This document shows positions 54,420-62,999 of a DNA stretch of 64,000 nt, piece by piece. The stretch covers positions 2,682,850-2,746,849 of the forward strand of contig NZ_CP035310.1 of NCBI RefSeq assembly GCF_004114695.1, read 5' to 3'. The DNA is from Erythrobacter sp. HKB08 (lineage in GTDB: Bacteria > Pseudomonadota > Alphaproteobacteria > Sphingomonadales > Sphingomonadaceae). Made by a program: the position numbers and the translations under genes. Under the pieces are notes generated by a model. The model did no database searches. It was not told the origin of the DNA and saw only the letters and a list, made by a program, of their open reading frames with translations. Position 1 is the stretch's first letter. The number at the start of each line of letters is the position of its first letter.

Positions 54420-55628
54420 ATGAATATCGAATTCGGCCCCGAGCTGGAGGCCTTCCGCGCGGAAGTGTGCGCGTTTCTCGACACCGCACCCAGTCCCGCG
54501 ATCCGCGAGGCGGGCCGCAAGCTGACGAGCGTCTTCGCGCCCTTCGACCAGGTGATGGAATGGCACCGCATCCTCTACGAAAAGGGCTGGGCCGCACCGC
54601 ACTGGCCGGTCGAACATGGCGGCACCGGCTGGTCGGTCGAGCAGAAGTACATCTTCGCCGAAGAGTACCGCAAGCGCGACCTCCCGCCGCTGCTGCCGCA
54701 GGGCATCGGGATGGTCGGCCCGCTCCTGATCGATATCGGCACCGACGAACAGAAAGCGAAGTACCTGCCCGGCATCCTCAAGGGCGAAGATTTCTGGGCG
54801 CAGGGTTATTCGGAACCGAATTCCGGCTCCGACCTCGCCTCGCTCCAGTGCCGCGCCGAGCCGGATGGCGACGACTACATCATCAACGGCTCGAAGATCT
54901 GGACCACCTACGCGCATCACGCGAACCGCATGTTCATGCTCGTGCGCACCGACAATTCGGGCAAGAAGCAGCAGGGCATCACTTTCCTCCTGCTCGACCG
55001 GATGGACTATCCCGGCATGACCGTGCGGCCGATCATCGGTCTCGACGGTTTCCCGGAGCAATGCGAGGTCTTCTTCGAGGACGTGCGCGTGCCGCAATCG
55101 GGCCGCGTGGGTGCGGAGAACGACGGCTGGTCGGTCGCCAAGCACCTGCTCAAGCACGAACGCGGCGGCGGGGCGCAGAGCCCGACGTTGAAACGCGGCC
55201 TCGAACGCATCCGCGACGCGGCAAAGACGACGCCGAGCGGTTTCGGCACCATGCTCGCCGAAGACCCGGTGTTCCTGCGCGACATGGGCGAGCTGGAGGC
55301 CGACATCGCGAGCTTCGAGCATTTCGAAAAGCTCGCGGTCAGCGGCCACCCGATCGCGGCGGACCCATCCTACCCCTCGATGAACAAGACGCTCAATTCA
55401 GAGCTGACCCAGCGCGTCAGCGTCATGATGACGCAGGTCTCTGGCACGGAAGGCCTGCCGGTCCAGAAGGAGGCATTGCGCGTCGGGGCCAATGTCGAGC
55501 CGCTGGCGAGCGACCTCGATCTCGTCGCCATGCCCTATTACCTCAACAGCCGCGCGACCACGATCTACGCCGGCAGCAACGAAGTGCAGCGCGACCTGAT
55601 CGCCCGCACCGTCGGACGGGAGGGCTAA
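54420..55628 (+). CDS. Acyl-CoA dehydrogenase (longer subunit of an adjacent pair)
   Basis: 402 residues. ACAD fold: YSEPNSGSDLASLQCRAEPD (FAD/substrate loop), IINGSKIWTTYAHHANRMFM and the C-terminal GSNEVQRDLIARTVGREG. It has an N-terminal helical domain and lacks the usual basic Arg segment. The second ACAD gene begins 4 nt after its stop. Adjacent ACAD pairs of this kind often make alpha2beta2 heterotetramers that act on steroid or CoA-ring side chains, but homodimeric enzymes are also possible. Confidence 0.88.
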   Translation: MNIEFGPELEAFRAEVCAFLDTAPSPAIREAGRKLTSVFAPFDQVMEWHRILYEKGWAAPHWPVEHGGTGWSVEQKYIFAEEYRKRDLPPLLPQGIGMVGPLLIDIGTDEQKAKYLPGILKGEDFWAQGYSEPNSGSDLASLQCRAEPDGDDYIINGSKIWTTYAHHANRMFMLVRTDNSGKKQQGITFLLLDRMDYPGMTVRPIIGLDGFPEQCEVFFEDVRVPQSGRVGAENDGWSVAKHLLKHERGGGAQSPTLKRGLERIRDAAKTTPSGFGTMLAEDPVFLRDMGELEADIASFEHFEKLAVSGHPIAADPSYPSMNKTLNSELTQRVSVMMTQVSGTEGLPVQKEALRVGANVEPLASDLDLVAMPYYLNSRATTIYAGSNEVQRDLIARTVGREG

Positions 55629-55632
55629 GGAT

Positions 55633-56748
55633 ATGGATTTCACCTTCTCCGACGAACAGCAGATGCTGCGCGACAGCGTCTCGGCCTATCTCCTCAAGAA
55701 CTACGACTTCGACAAACGCCGCGCGATCGTCGGCTCGGACGATGGCTGGTCGCGCGAAGCCTGGGCGCAGTTCGCCGAGCTCGGCCTGCTCGCCCTGCCT
55801 TTCGACGAGGACAGCGGCGGCCTCGGCGGCGGCATGGCGGAACTGGTCGCCATCGCCGAACCATTCGGCGCGCACCTTCTTGCCGAGCCCTATCTCGCGA
55901 GCGTGATGCTCGGCGGCGCGGCACTGGCTACGGGCGAGAGCGACGTGTCTTCGCAATGGCTCGAAAAAGTCATGGGCGGCGAGGCGATCGCTGCCCTCGC
56001 CTACGAGGAAGGCAATGGGACGCCCGATCCGTCGCTGGTCGCAATGCGCGCCGAGCGTGCGGATGGCGGATTCAGCCTGAGCGGTGAGAAGCGCATGGTG
56101 CTCGCAGGCGGCGATGCCGACGTGCTCGTCGTCGTGGCGCGAACCTCGGGCGAAGCTGGCGACGACGATGGCCTTGCGCTCCTGCTCGTCGATCCGGCCG
56201 CGCAGGGCGTTTCCATCACCGGCTACACCACGATCGACGGTCGCCGGGCGGCCAACGTCGCCTTCGACAATGTGCAGCTTGGCGAAGACGCGCTGGTGCT
56301 CGAAAACGCTGCATCGGCCCTTCGCCCGATCCTCGACCGCGCAATCCTCGCGCTATGCGCAGAAAGCGTCGGCGCGATGGGCGCGCTGCTCTCGCAGACC
56401 GGCGAATACGCAATGACCCGCAAGCAGTTCGGCGTGCCGATCGGCAGTTTCCAGTCGATCGCCCACCGCCTTGCCGACATGAAGATGGCTTACACCAAGG
56501 CGCGCGCGACGCTGCTCTACACGACCGCCCTGCTCGATGCCGGACAGGCAGGGGCAAAGGACATCGCGATCCTCAAAGGGCAGGTCGGTAAGCTCGGCAG
56601 GCTGGTCGGCGAAAGCGCGATCCAGACCCACGGCGGCGTCGGCATGACCGACGAGTTAAGCATCAGCCACCTGCACAAGCGTGTGCTGGCAAACGATGCC
56701 CTGCTGGGCAATTCGGAGTATCATTTGCGAAAGGTCGGGACGCTCTAA
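55633..56748 (+). CDS. Acyl-CoA dehydrogenase (shorter subunit of the pair)
   Basis: 371 residues. It has the acyl-CoA dehydrogenase layout with a C-terminal part (RKQFGVPIGSFQSIAHRLAD) and HGGVGMTDELSISHLHKRVL. Compared with the 402-aa protein it is shorter at the C-terminus and ends HLRKVGTL. Likely a partner for the upstream ACAD. Ribosome-binding site AGGATA lies between the genes. A tRNA-Gly on the other strand follows 18 nt past the stop. Confidence 0.87.
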   Translation: MDFTFSDEQQMLRDSVSAYLLKNYDFDKRRAIVGSDDGWSREAWAQFAELGLLALPFDEDSGGLGGGMAELVAIAEPFGAHLLAEPYLASVMLGGAALATGESDVSSQWLEKVMGGEAIAALAYEEGNGTPDPSLVAMRAERADGGFSLSGEKRMVLAGGDADVLVVVARTSGEAGDDDGLALLLVDPAAQGVSITGYTTIDGRRAANVAFDNVQLGEDALVLENAASALRPILDRAILALCAESVGAMGALLSQTGEYAMTRKQFGVPIGSFQSIAHRLADMKMAYTKARATLLYTTALLDAGQAGAKDIAILKGQVGKLGRLVGESAIQTHGGVGMTDELSISHLHKRVLANDALLGNSEYHLRKVGTL

Positions 56749-56765
56749 CCACGGGCGCGAAGGCC

Positions 56766-56839
56766 TGGAGCGGGTGATGGGAATCGAACCCTCGTCGTCA
56801 GCTTGGGAAGCTGCTGCTCTACCATTGAGCTACACCCGC
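56766..56839 (-). tRNA. tRNA-Gly (anticodon CCC)
   Basis: On the minus strand: acceptor GCGGGTG pairs with CACCCGC, D-arm GCTC-AATGGTA-GAGC, anticodon loop TTCCCAA giving CCC, T-arm GAGGG-TTCGATT-CCCAT-like, discriminator T and encoded CCA (CCA at 56768-56766). The anticodon stem has one G-A mismatch at its base. It lies within the 242-nt gap between acyl-CoA dehydrogenase and mmsA genes. Confidence 0.94.
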
Positions 56840-56990
56840 AGCGCAGACGCGCCTTTGCCGGATCGCCGCCATACGGTCAATCGCGATTGCGTGGCGGCTC
56901 GCCCGCCGGCGTTGCGACTATCGGTTGGCGCGGCGGGGACAAAGGCCTAGGGTGGCCCGAACAAGATTCGCATAGCGGAGAGGAATATTC

Positions 56991-58487
56991 ATGCGCCAGG
57001 TTGATCACTTCATTGTCGGCGGCGCCGGCGGTTCGGCTGCTCGCACTCACAAGATTTGGAACCCCTCGACCGGCGAGGTTCAGGCGGAAGTCGGCCTCGG
57101 CGATGCCGCGCTGCTCGAAAAGGCGGTGGCCGAAGCGAAGAAGGTCCAGCCCAAATGGGCGGCGACCAATCCGCAAAAGCGTGCGCGCGTGATGTTCGAA
57201 TTCAAGCGCCTCGTCGAAGAGCACAAGCAGGAGCTCGCCGAACTGCTGTCGAGCGAGCACGGCAAGGTCGTCGAAGACGCGCATGGCGACGTGCAGCGCG
57301 GCCTTGAAGTGATCGAGTTCGCCTGCGGCATCCCGCAGGCACTGAAGGGCGAATACACGCAGGGCGCAGGCCCGGGCATCGATGTCTATTCGATGCGCCA
57401 GCCGCTCGGCATCGGGGCTGGCATCACCCCGTTCAACTTCCCCGCCATGATCCCGATGTGGATGTTCGGCATGGCAATTGCCGCCGGCAATGCCTTCATC
57501 CTCAAGCCGTCCGAGCGCGACCCGAGCGTGCCGGTGCGCCTTGCGGAACTGTTCGTCGAAGCCGGCGCGCCCGAGGGGCTGCTGCAGGTCGTCCACGGCG
57601 ACAAAGAAATGGTCGATGCCATCCTCGACCACCCCGATATCCCGGCGATCAGCTTCGTCGGTTCGTCCGATATCGCGCAGTACATCTACTCGCGCGGCAC
57701 GGCGAATGCGAAGCGCGTGCAGGCTTTCGGCGGCGCGAAGAACCACGGCATCGTCATGCCCGACGCCGATCTAGACCAGGTGGTCAACGACCTCGCCGGT
57801 GCTGCATTCGGCTCTGCCGGCGAGCGCTGCATGGCATTGCCGGTCGTCGTGCCGGTCGGCGAGGAAACCGCCGACAAGCTGCGAGAAAAGCTGATCCCGG
57901 CGATCAACGCCCTGCGCGTCGGCGTCTCCAACGACCCCGAAGCGCACTATGGCCCGGTCGTCACGCCCGAGCACAAGGCGCGCGTCGAAGGCTGGATCGA
58001 CACCGCCGAAAAGGAAGGCGCCGAAGTCGTGATCGACGGTCGCGGTTTCACGCTGCAGGGCTACGAGAAGGGCTTCTTCGTCGGCCCGACCCTGCTCGAC
58101 CGCGTCACCACCAAGATGGAAAGCTACCAAGAAGAAATCTTCGGCCCGGTCCTGCAGATCGTGCGCGCGAAGGATTTCGAGGAAGCCGTGCGCCTGCCGA
58201 GCGAGCACCAGTACGGCAACGGCGTCGCGATCTTCACCCGCAACGGCCACGCCGCACGCGAATTCGCCAACCGTGTGAACGTCGGCATGGTCGGCATCAA
58301 CGTGCCGATCCCGGTGCCGGTGAGCTACCACAGCTTCGGCGGCTGGAAGCGTTCGGGCTTCGGCGACATCGACCAGTACGGCATGGAAGGCCTGCGCTTC
58401 TGGACCAAGACCAAGAAGGTCACCCAGCGCTGGCCCGATGGCGGCGGCGACGGCTCCAACGCCTTCGTCATTCCGACGATGGGGTGA
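56991..58487 (+). CDS. mmsA: CoA-acylating methylmalonate-semialdehyde dehydrogenase
   Basis: 498 residues. Aldehyde-dehydrogenase fold: NAD-binding PFNFPAMIPMWMFGMAIAAG, FVGSSDIAQYIYSRG, and catalytic Cys in GSAGERCMALPVV; the QRGLEVIEFACGIPQALKGE segment marks the MmsA group. It converts methylmalonate or malonate semialdehyde to propionyl- or acetyl-CoA in valine and inositol catabolism. It has GGAGAGGA before the ATG. mmsB lies 4.5 kb downstream in the same direction. Confidence 0.95.
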   Translation: MRQVDHFIVGGAGGSAARTHKIWNPSTGEVQAEVGLGDAALLEKAVAEAKKVQPKWAATNPQKRARVMFEFKRLVEEHKQELAELLSSEHGKVVEDAHGDVQRGLEVIEFACGIPQALKGEYTQGAGPGIDVYSMRQPLGIGAGITPFNFPAMIPMWMFGMAIAAGNAFILKPSERDPSVPVRLAELFVEAGAPEGLLQVVHGDKEMVDAILDHPDIPAISFVGSSDIAQYIYSRGTANAKRVQAFGGAKNHGIVMPDADLDQVVNDLAGAAFGSAGERCMALPVVVPVGEETADKLREKLIPAINALRVGVSNDPEAHYGPVVTPEHKARVEGWIDTAEKEGAEVVIDGRGFTLQGYEKGFFVGPTLLDRVTTKMESYQEEIFGPVLQIVRAKDFEEAVRLPSEHQYGNGVAIFTRNGHAAREFANRVNVGMVGINVPIPVPVSYHSFGGWKRSGFGDIDQYGMEGLRFWTKTKKVTQRWPDGGGDGSNAFVIPTMG

Positions 58488-58637
58488 TATTTTCCGGGGC
58501 GTGCACCTGGCGCTCGGTGTATCGGGAGCGAGCCCCGGCACGCCGTGGCTTTGCTATCGGAGAAAATCATAATAGCCTGACGCTGGTAGGTCCCGGCCAT
58601 AGCGGGATCGCGATGAAACGCTGCTCGAGGTGATCTG

Positions 58638-59111
58638 ATGCGCGCATTCCTGCTGTTCCTTCCCGCCGTGGCCCTTGCCGCCTGCTCGCCCGATGCCGAG
58701 GCTCCGGTCGAAACCGAAGTCGTCGAGGATGGCGCTGGCGATGCGGCGACCACCGATGCCGGCGACCAGTCGCTTGCCGATCCCGCGCCGGACAGTGTCA
58801 CCGCCGTTGCGATCCCGACGCGCTACCAGGGCGTATGGGACTACGAGAAAGGCACCTGCGATCCGGCATCCGACATGCGGATGGAGATCGAGGGCCAGCG
58901 GATCGCATTCTATGAATCCCTCGGCACCGTCACCGGTACGAGCATCGAGAACGGCGATGCGATCGTCGCGCTCGACATGGAAGGCGAAGGGGAAACCTGG
59001 ACCCAGGCCCTGCGGCTCTCGCTGGTCGACAATGGCGAGCGGCTGCATGTTACCGACGGTTCGGCGCCGAAGTCGCCCGACGAATATCCGCGCAAACGGT
59101 GTGACGGTTAG
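58638..59111 (+). CDS. Hypothetical lipoprotein
   Basis: 157 residues. Lipobox ALAAC; acidic spacer DAEAPVETEVVEDGAGD; then a small beta-domain with VWDYEKGTCDPASDMRMEIE and a C-terminal KSPDEYPRKRCDG in which two Cys could bridge. No family recognised. Gap of 150 nt after mmsA contains no gene and a GC-rich stem but no strong T-tract. A second small lipoprotein follows 18 nt later. Confidence 0.7.
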   Translation: MRAFLLFLPAVALAACSPDAEAPVETEVVEDGAGDAATTDAGDQSLADPAPDSVTAVAIPTRYQGVWDYEKGTCDPASDMRMEIEGQRIAFYESLGTVTGTSIENGDAIVALDMEGEGETWTQALRLSLVDNGERLHVTDGSAPKSPDEYPRKRCDG

Positions 59112-59129
59112 ACCCTGAAGGAGAGCGAA

Positions 59130-59429
59130 ATGCGTATCCCCGCGATCATTGCGACCCCGATCCTGCTCGCAGCCTGTGCCGGTAACGGCGGAGGGGCTGA
59201 GCCTGTCGCGCCGCCGGCCAGCGCCGGAACCTGCAATGCGGACAACACCGCGGAGTTCGTCGGCCAGAAAGCGACCGCAGCGCTCGGAGCAGCCATCCAG
59301 GCCCGCACCGGCGCAAGCATCTTCCAGTGGGTCGGCCCCGACCAGGCAGTGACGATGGACTACCGGCCGGAGCGGGTTCGTGTCACCTACGACATGGGTT
59401 TCGTGATCGAGCGGATCACCTGCGGGTGA
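59130..59429 (+). CDS. I78-family peptidase-inhibitor lipoprotein
   Basis: 99 residues. Lipobox LLAAC, Gly/Ala/Pro spacer, then an I78-like domain: FVGQKATAALGAAIQARTGA and the C-terminal RPERVRVTYDMGFVIERITCG-type ending, the pattern of eglin-like serine peptidase inhibitors. AAGGAGAGC precedes the ATG. Its stop overlaps the GTG start of the RidA-like gene by 4 nt. Confidence 0.8.
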   Translation: MRIPAIIATPILLAACAGNGGGAEPVAPPASAGTCNADNTAEFVGQKATAALGAAIQARTGASIFQWVGPDQAVTMDYRPERVRVTYDMGFVIERITCG

Positions 59430-59815
59430 GCGAACGCCGCCACGCGACATCCGGCTCGCCGTTCGAGAAGGAATTCGGCTTCAGCCGGGCGGTTCGCGTC
59501 GGGAACCGGATAACGGTCGCCGGGACCGGCCCGATCGAGGATGACGGCACTACCACGCCGGGCGATGCCGCGGCGCAGGCGGCACGTTGCTGCACGCTGA
59601 TAGTCCGCGCGATCGAGCAGCTCGGCGGCACCGCGGCGGATGTGGTGCGCACCCGCATGTTCCTGACCGACTTCGAGGACCAGCAAGCCGTGGGCGCGGT
59701 CCACGCCCGCTTCTTCGGCGACGCGGCGCCTGCTGCGACCATGGTCGGCGCCGCGTGGCTGTGCCGCCGCGAATGGAAGGTCGAGATCGAGGCGGAAGCG
59801 GTCCTGCCCGACTAG
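59426..59815 (+). CDS. RidA family (reactive imine deaminase-like) protein
   Basis: 129 residues from a GTG that overlaps the I78 gene. FSRAVRVGNRITVAGTGPIE, GDAAAQAARCCTLIVRAIEQ, and VVRTRMFLTDFEDQQAVG fit the RidA/YjgF trimer. In RidA a conserved Arg near the C-terminus binds substrate; here LCRREWKVEIEAEAVLP has Arg in the expected place. Members remove toxic enamine/imine intermediates from amino acid catabolism, which fits its position next to valine genes. Confidence 0.83.
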   Translation: MSERRHATSGSPFEKEFGFSRAVRVGNRITVAGTGPIEDDGTTTPGDAAAQAARCCTLIVRAIEQLGGTAADVVRTRMFLTDFEDQQAVGAVHARFFGDAAPAATMVGAAWLCRREWKVEIEAEAVLPD

Positions 59816-59874
59816 CGGGCGAAGCGGCGTGCGCCCCCTTCCCTCGACGATTTTGCGGCGCTAGAGCGCTGCGC

Positions 59875-61023
59875 ATGACAGGACAATTCCAGCTTACCGA
59901 AGACCAGCTCGCCATCCAGGAGATGGCGCAGCGTTTCACTGCCGACAACATCACGCCTTTCGCAGGCGAATGGGACGAGACGCACCACTTCCCCAAGGAT
60001 GTGATCAAGCGCACCGCCGAACTCGGTTTCGGCGCGATCTACGTGTCCGAAGAAAGCGGCGGCATCGGCCTTGGCCGGCTCGAGGCGGCGCTCATCATGG
60101 AAGCCATGGCCTATGGCTGCCCGACGACCAGCGCCTTCATCTCGATCCACAACATGGCCGCATGGATGATCGACACCTTCGGCGGCAAGGAAGTGAAGGA
60201 GAAATACCTTCCCGGCCTCGTGACGATGGACGAGATCGCGAGCTACTGCCTCACCGAACCGGGCAGCGGCTCGGACGCGGCGGGCCTCAAGACCAGCGCG
60301 AAACGGGACGGCGACCACTACGTCCTCAACGGCACCAAGCAGTTCATCTCGGGCGGCGGCGTGAACGACGTCTATGTCACCATGGTCCGCACCGGCGAGC
60401 ACAAGACCAAGGGCATCACCTGCCTCGTCATCGACAAGGACACGCCCGGCGTCAGCTTCGGCGCGCCGGAGAAGAAGCTCGGCTGGAATGCCAGCCCGAC
60501 TGCGCAGGTCATTTTCGAGGATGCGCGCGTGCCGGTAGAGAACCGCGTGGGCGATGAAGGCGAAGGCTTCCGCTTTGCCATGATGGGCCTCGACGGCGGG
60601 CGTCTCAACATCGGTGCCTGCTCGCTCGGCGGTGCGCAGCGCTGCCTCGACGAGGCGATCGCCTACTCCAAGGATCGCAAGCAGTTCGATACGCCGGTGG
60701 CCGATTTCCAGAACACCCAGTTCATGCTCGCCGACATGGCGACCGATCTGGAGGCGGCGCGCGCGCTGCTCTATCTCGCCGCCGCCAAGGTGACCGACAA
60801 CGCGCCAGACAAGTCGCGCTTCTCCGCCATGGCCAAGCGGCTCGCGACCGACAACGGCAGCAAGGTCGTCAACGACGCGCTGCAGCTGTTCGGCGGTTAC
60901 GGCTATCTCAAGGACTACCCGATCGAACGTTTCTGGCGCGATTTGCGCGTGCATTCGATCCTCGAAGGGACCAACCAGGTTATGCGCATGATCGTCGGAC
61001 GCGATCTGCTGCGACAGGGATAA
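59875..61023 (+). CDS. Acyl-CoA dehydrogenase, probably isobutyryl-CoA dehydrogenase (ACAD8-like)
   Basis: 382 residues. Short/branched-chain ACAD: YCLTEPGSGSDAAGLKTSAK, ISGGGVNDVYVTMVRTGEH, and RKQFDTPVADFQNTQFMLAD; the C-terminus GGYGYLKDYPIERFWRDLRV, then HSILEGTNQVMRMIVGR carries the catalytic-Glu loop. Together with the HIBCH, ECH, mmsA and mmsB genes around it the best reading is the isobutyryl-CoA step of valine catabolism. ATG at 59875; no strong RBS. The next gene starts 5 nt later. Confidence 0.88.
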   Translation: MTGQFQLTEDQLAIQEMAQRFTADNITPFAGEWDETHHFPKDVIKRTAELGFGAIYVSEESGGIGLGRLEAALIMEAMAYGCPTTSAFISIHNMAAWMIDTFGGKEVKEKYLPGLVTMDEIASYCLTEPGSGSDAAGLKTSAKRDGDHYVLNGTKQFISGGGVNDVYVTMVRTGEHKTKGITCLVIDKDTPGVSFGAPEKKLGWNASPTAQVIFEDARVPVENRVGDEGEGFRFAMMGLDGGRLNIGACSLGGAQRCLDEAIAYSKDRKQFDTPVADFQNTQFMLADMATDLEAARALLYLAAAKVTDNAPDKSRFSAMAKRLATDNGSKVVNDALQLFGGYGYLKDYPIERFWRDLRVHSILEGTNQVMRMIVGRDLLRQG

Positions 61024-61028
61024 GCGCA

Positions 61029-62096
61029 ATGACGAGTGAAGACGTTCTGATCCACAAGCATGGCCGCGTGGGTCACATCTCGCTGAACCGCCCCAAGGCG
61101 CTGCACGCGCTGACGCTCGACATGTGCCACGCGATGAGCGCCGCGCTCACCGAATGGGCCGACGATGACGAAGTCGAAGCCGTGATCCTCGACCATGCCG
61201 AAGGGCGCGGCTTCTGCGCCGGCGGCGACATCGCCTTCCTGCGCAATTCGGCGCTCAACGACGGCGGCACGAGCGGCCGGAAATTCTTCCATGACGAGTA
61301 CCAGCTGAACCACCAGATGTTCACCTATGAAAAGCCGATCGTGGCTTTCATGGACGGCATCACCATGGGCGGCGGCGTGGGCATCGCCCTGCCGTGCAAG
61401 TACCGCGTCGCGACCGAGAACACGCGTTTCGCCATGCCGGAAACGGGCATCGGCCTGTTTCCCGACGTGGGCGGTGGCTGGTACCTGTCGCGCCTCGGCG
61501 GGCGGCTCGGCCAGTTTCTTGCGCTGACGGGCGCGCGGCTCGACGGGGCGGAATGCCTCTGGGCAGGGATCGCGACGCACTACCTACCGGCCGAAATGGT
61601 CGCCGAAGCGAAGTCGCGCATTATCGAAAAGCCCGACCGTATCTCCGGCGTGCTGTCGGAAATGCCAGGCTCTCCGCCCAAGGCGCGGATCGAGGAAAAC
61701 GCCGACAAGATCATCAAGCACTTCGCCTCCGACAGCTACGAGGACATCCTCGCATCGCTCGAAGCCGATGCCGAGAACAACGGAAGCGACTGGGCTACCA
61801 AGGAGCGCGATACGCTCGGCACCAAGAGCCCGCAGACCTGCAAGGTCGCGCTGCGCCAGCTCGCGGAAAGCGCGAAGCTCGACGATTTCGCCGATAACAT
61901 GCGCATGGAATACCGCATCGCCAGCCGCGTGTTGACCCGCCCCGATTTCGCCGAGGGCGTGCGCGCGGTGATCGTCGACAAGACCAACGACCCGAAATGG
62001 GACCCGGCCACCCCCGAAGGCGTGACCGACGAATTGCTCGACGCAATCTTCGCGCCCCTGCCGGACAATGAGGAATGGAAGCCGCTCGGAGGCTAG
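61029..62096 (+). CDS. 3-hydroxyisobutyryl-CoA hydrolase (enoyl-CoA hydratase/isomerase family)
   Basis: 355 residues. N-terminal crotonase half with GHISLNRPKALHALTLDM, GRGFCAGGDIAFLRN, and FMDGITMGGGVGIALPCKYR, and a C-terminal extension (EYRIASRVLTRPDFAEGVRA) typical of HIBCH rather than ordinary hydratase. It hydrolyses 3-hydroxyisobutyryl-CoA. It precedes a palindromic element and the ECH gene. Confidence 0.9.
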   Translation: MTSEDVLIHKHGRVGHISLNRPKALHALTLDMCHAMSAALTEWADDDEVEAVILDHAEGRGFCAGGDIAFLRNSALNDGGTSGRKFFHDEYQLNHQMFTYEKPIVAFMDGITMGGGVGIALPCKYRVATENTRFAMPETGIGLFPDVGGGWYLSRLGGRLGQFLALTGARLDGAECLWAGIATHYLPAEMVAEAKSRIIEKPDRISGVLSEMPGSPPKARIEENADKIIKHFASDSYEDILASLEADAENNGSDWATKERDTLGTKSPQTCKVALRQLAESAKLDDFADNMRMEYRIASRVLTRPDFAEGVRAVIVDKTNDPKWDPATPEGVTDELLDAIFAPLPDNEEWKPLGG

Positions 62097-62100
62097 ATAC

Positions 62101-62178
62101 CGTCATCCCCGCAAAGGCGGGGATCCAGAGCGGCGGAGCAATATGTTACCCTAGATTCCCGCTTCCGCGGGAATGACG
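62101..62178. repeat. Paired-hairpin palindromic repeat (REP/BIME-like)
   Basis: Two units in opposite orientation: CGTCATCCCCGC at 62101-62112 and GCGGGAATGACG at 62167-62178 are inverted copies with one mismatch. Each has its own stem-loop (CCCCGC-AAAG-GCGGGG at 62107-62122, TCCCGC-TTCC-GCGGGA at 62157-62172). This is the design of REP-like elements common in sphingomonad genomes; whether it acts as a terminator or RNA stabiliser is unknown. Confidence 0.75.
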
Positions 62179-62189
62179 AAGGAAGGTTC

Positions 62190-62975
62190 ATGACCGACTA
62201 CGAAACCATCACCGTCGAACAGCGCGACGCTGTCACCCTGATCACCCTCAACCGCCCGCAGGCGCTCAATGCGCTCAATTCCAAAGTGCTCGAGGAACTG
62301 ATCGACGCTTTCGCTGCCTACCAAGCCGACAGCAGCCAGCTGTGCGCGGTGCTGACCGGTTCGGGCGACAAGGCCTTCGCCGCCGGCGCGGATATCAAGG
62401 AGATGAGCGAGAAGGCGGCCGCCGACTTCTATCTCGACGATTTCTTCGCGCCCTGGACGAGCGAGATCGTCAAGAAGACCCGCAAGCCGTGGATCGCCGC
62501 GGTCAACGGCTTTGCACTGGGCGGCGGGTGCGAGCTCGCGATGATGGCGGACTTCATCATCGCCAGCGAGAACGCGAAGTTCGGCCAGCCCGAGATCAAG
62601 CTCGGCGTAGCCCCTGGCATGGGCGGCAGCCAGCGCCTCACCCGCGCGATCGGCAAGTCGAAGGCGATGGAGATGTGCCTCACCGGCCGGATGATGGGCG
62701 CGGAGGAAGCCGAGCGCAGCAATCTCGTCGCGCGCGTCGTGCCGCATGAGCAGCTCCTCGACGAAGCTCTCAAGACCGCCGCCACCATCGCCGCGATGCC
62801 GCCGATGGCCGCGATCGCGAACAAGGAAATGGTCAACGCCGCTTTCGAAAGCTCGCTCGACCAGGGCCTTATCATGGAGCGCCGCATCTTCCAGATCCTC
62901 ACCGCGAGCGAGGACAAGAAGGAAGGCATGGAAGCCTTCATCGAAAAGCGCGAAGGCAACTGGAAGGGCCGCTAA
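62190..62975 (+). CDS. Enoyl-CoA hydratase
   Basis: 261 residues. Crotonase fold: the CoA/oxyanion segments [20 protein letters not shown] and [20 protein letters not shown], then the catalytic Glu pair around [20 protein letters not shown] and [22 protein letters not shown] helix. GAAGGAAGG precedes the ATG. It hydrates 2-enoyl-CoA, here fitting methacrylyl-CoA hydration in valine catabolism. Twenty-four nt before mmsB. Confidence 0.93.
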   Translation: MTDYETITVEQRDAVTLITLNRPQALNALNSKVLEELIDAFAAYQADSSQLCAVLTGSGDKAFAAGADIKEMSEKAAADFYLDDFFAPWTSEIVKKTRKPWIAAVNGFALGGGCELAMMADFIIASENAKFGQPEIKLGVAPGMGGSQRLTRAIGKSKAMEMCLTGRMMGAEEAERSNLVARVVPHEQLLDEALKTAATIAAMPPMAAIANKEMVNAAFESSLDQGLIMERRIFQILTASEDKKEGMEAFIEKREGNWKGR

Positions 62976-62999
62976 GGCCTGCCGGGAGAGGAAAAGACC

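Noticed and set aside
58488..58637. Promoter or terminator in the gap after mmsA
   Set aside because: A GC-rich stem (CCGGGGC with GCCCCGG) exists but the 30-nt loop and lack of a T-tract make it unconvincing.
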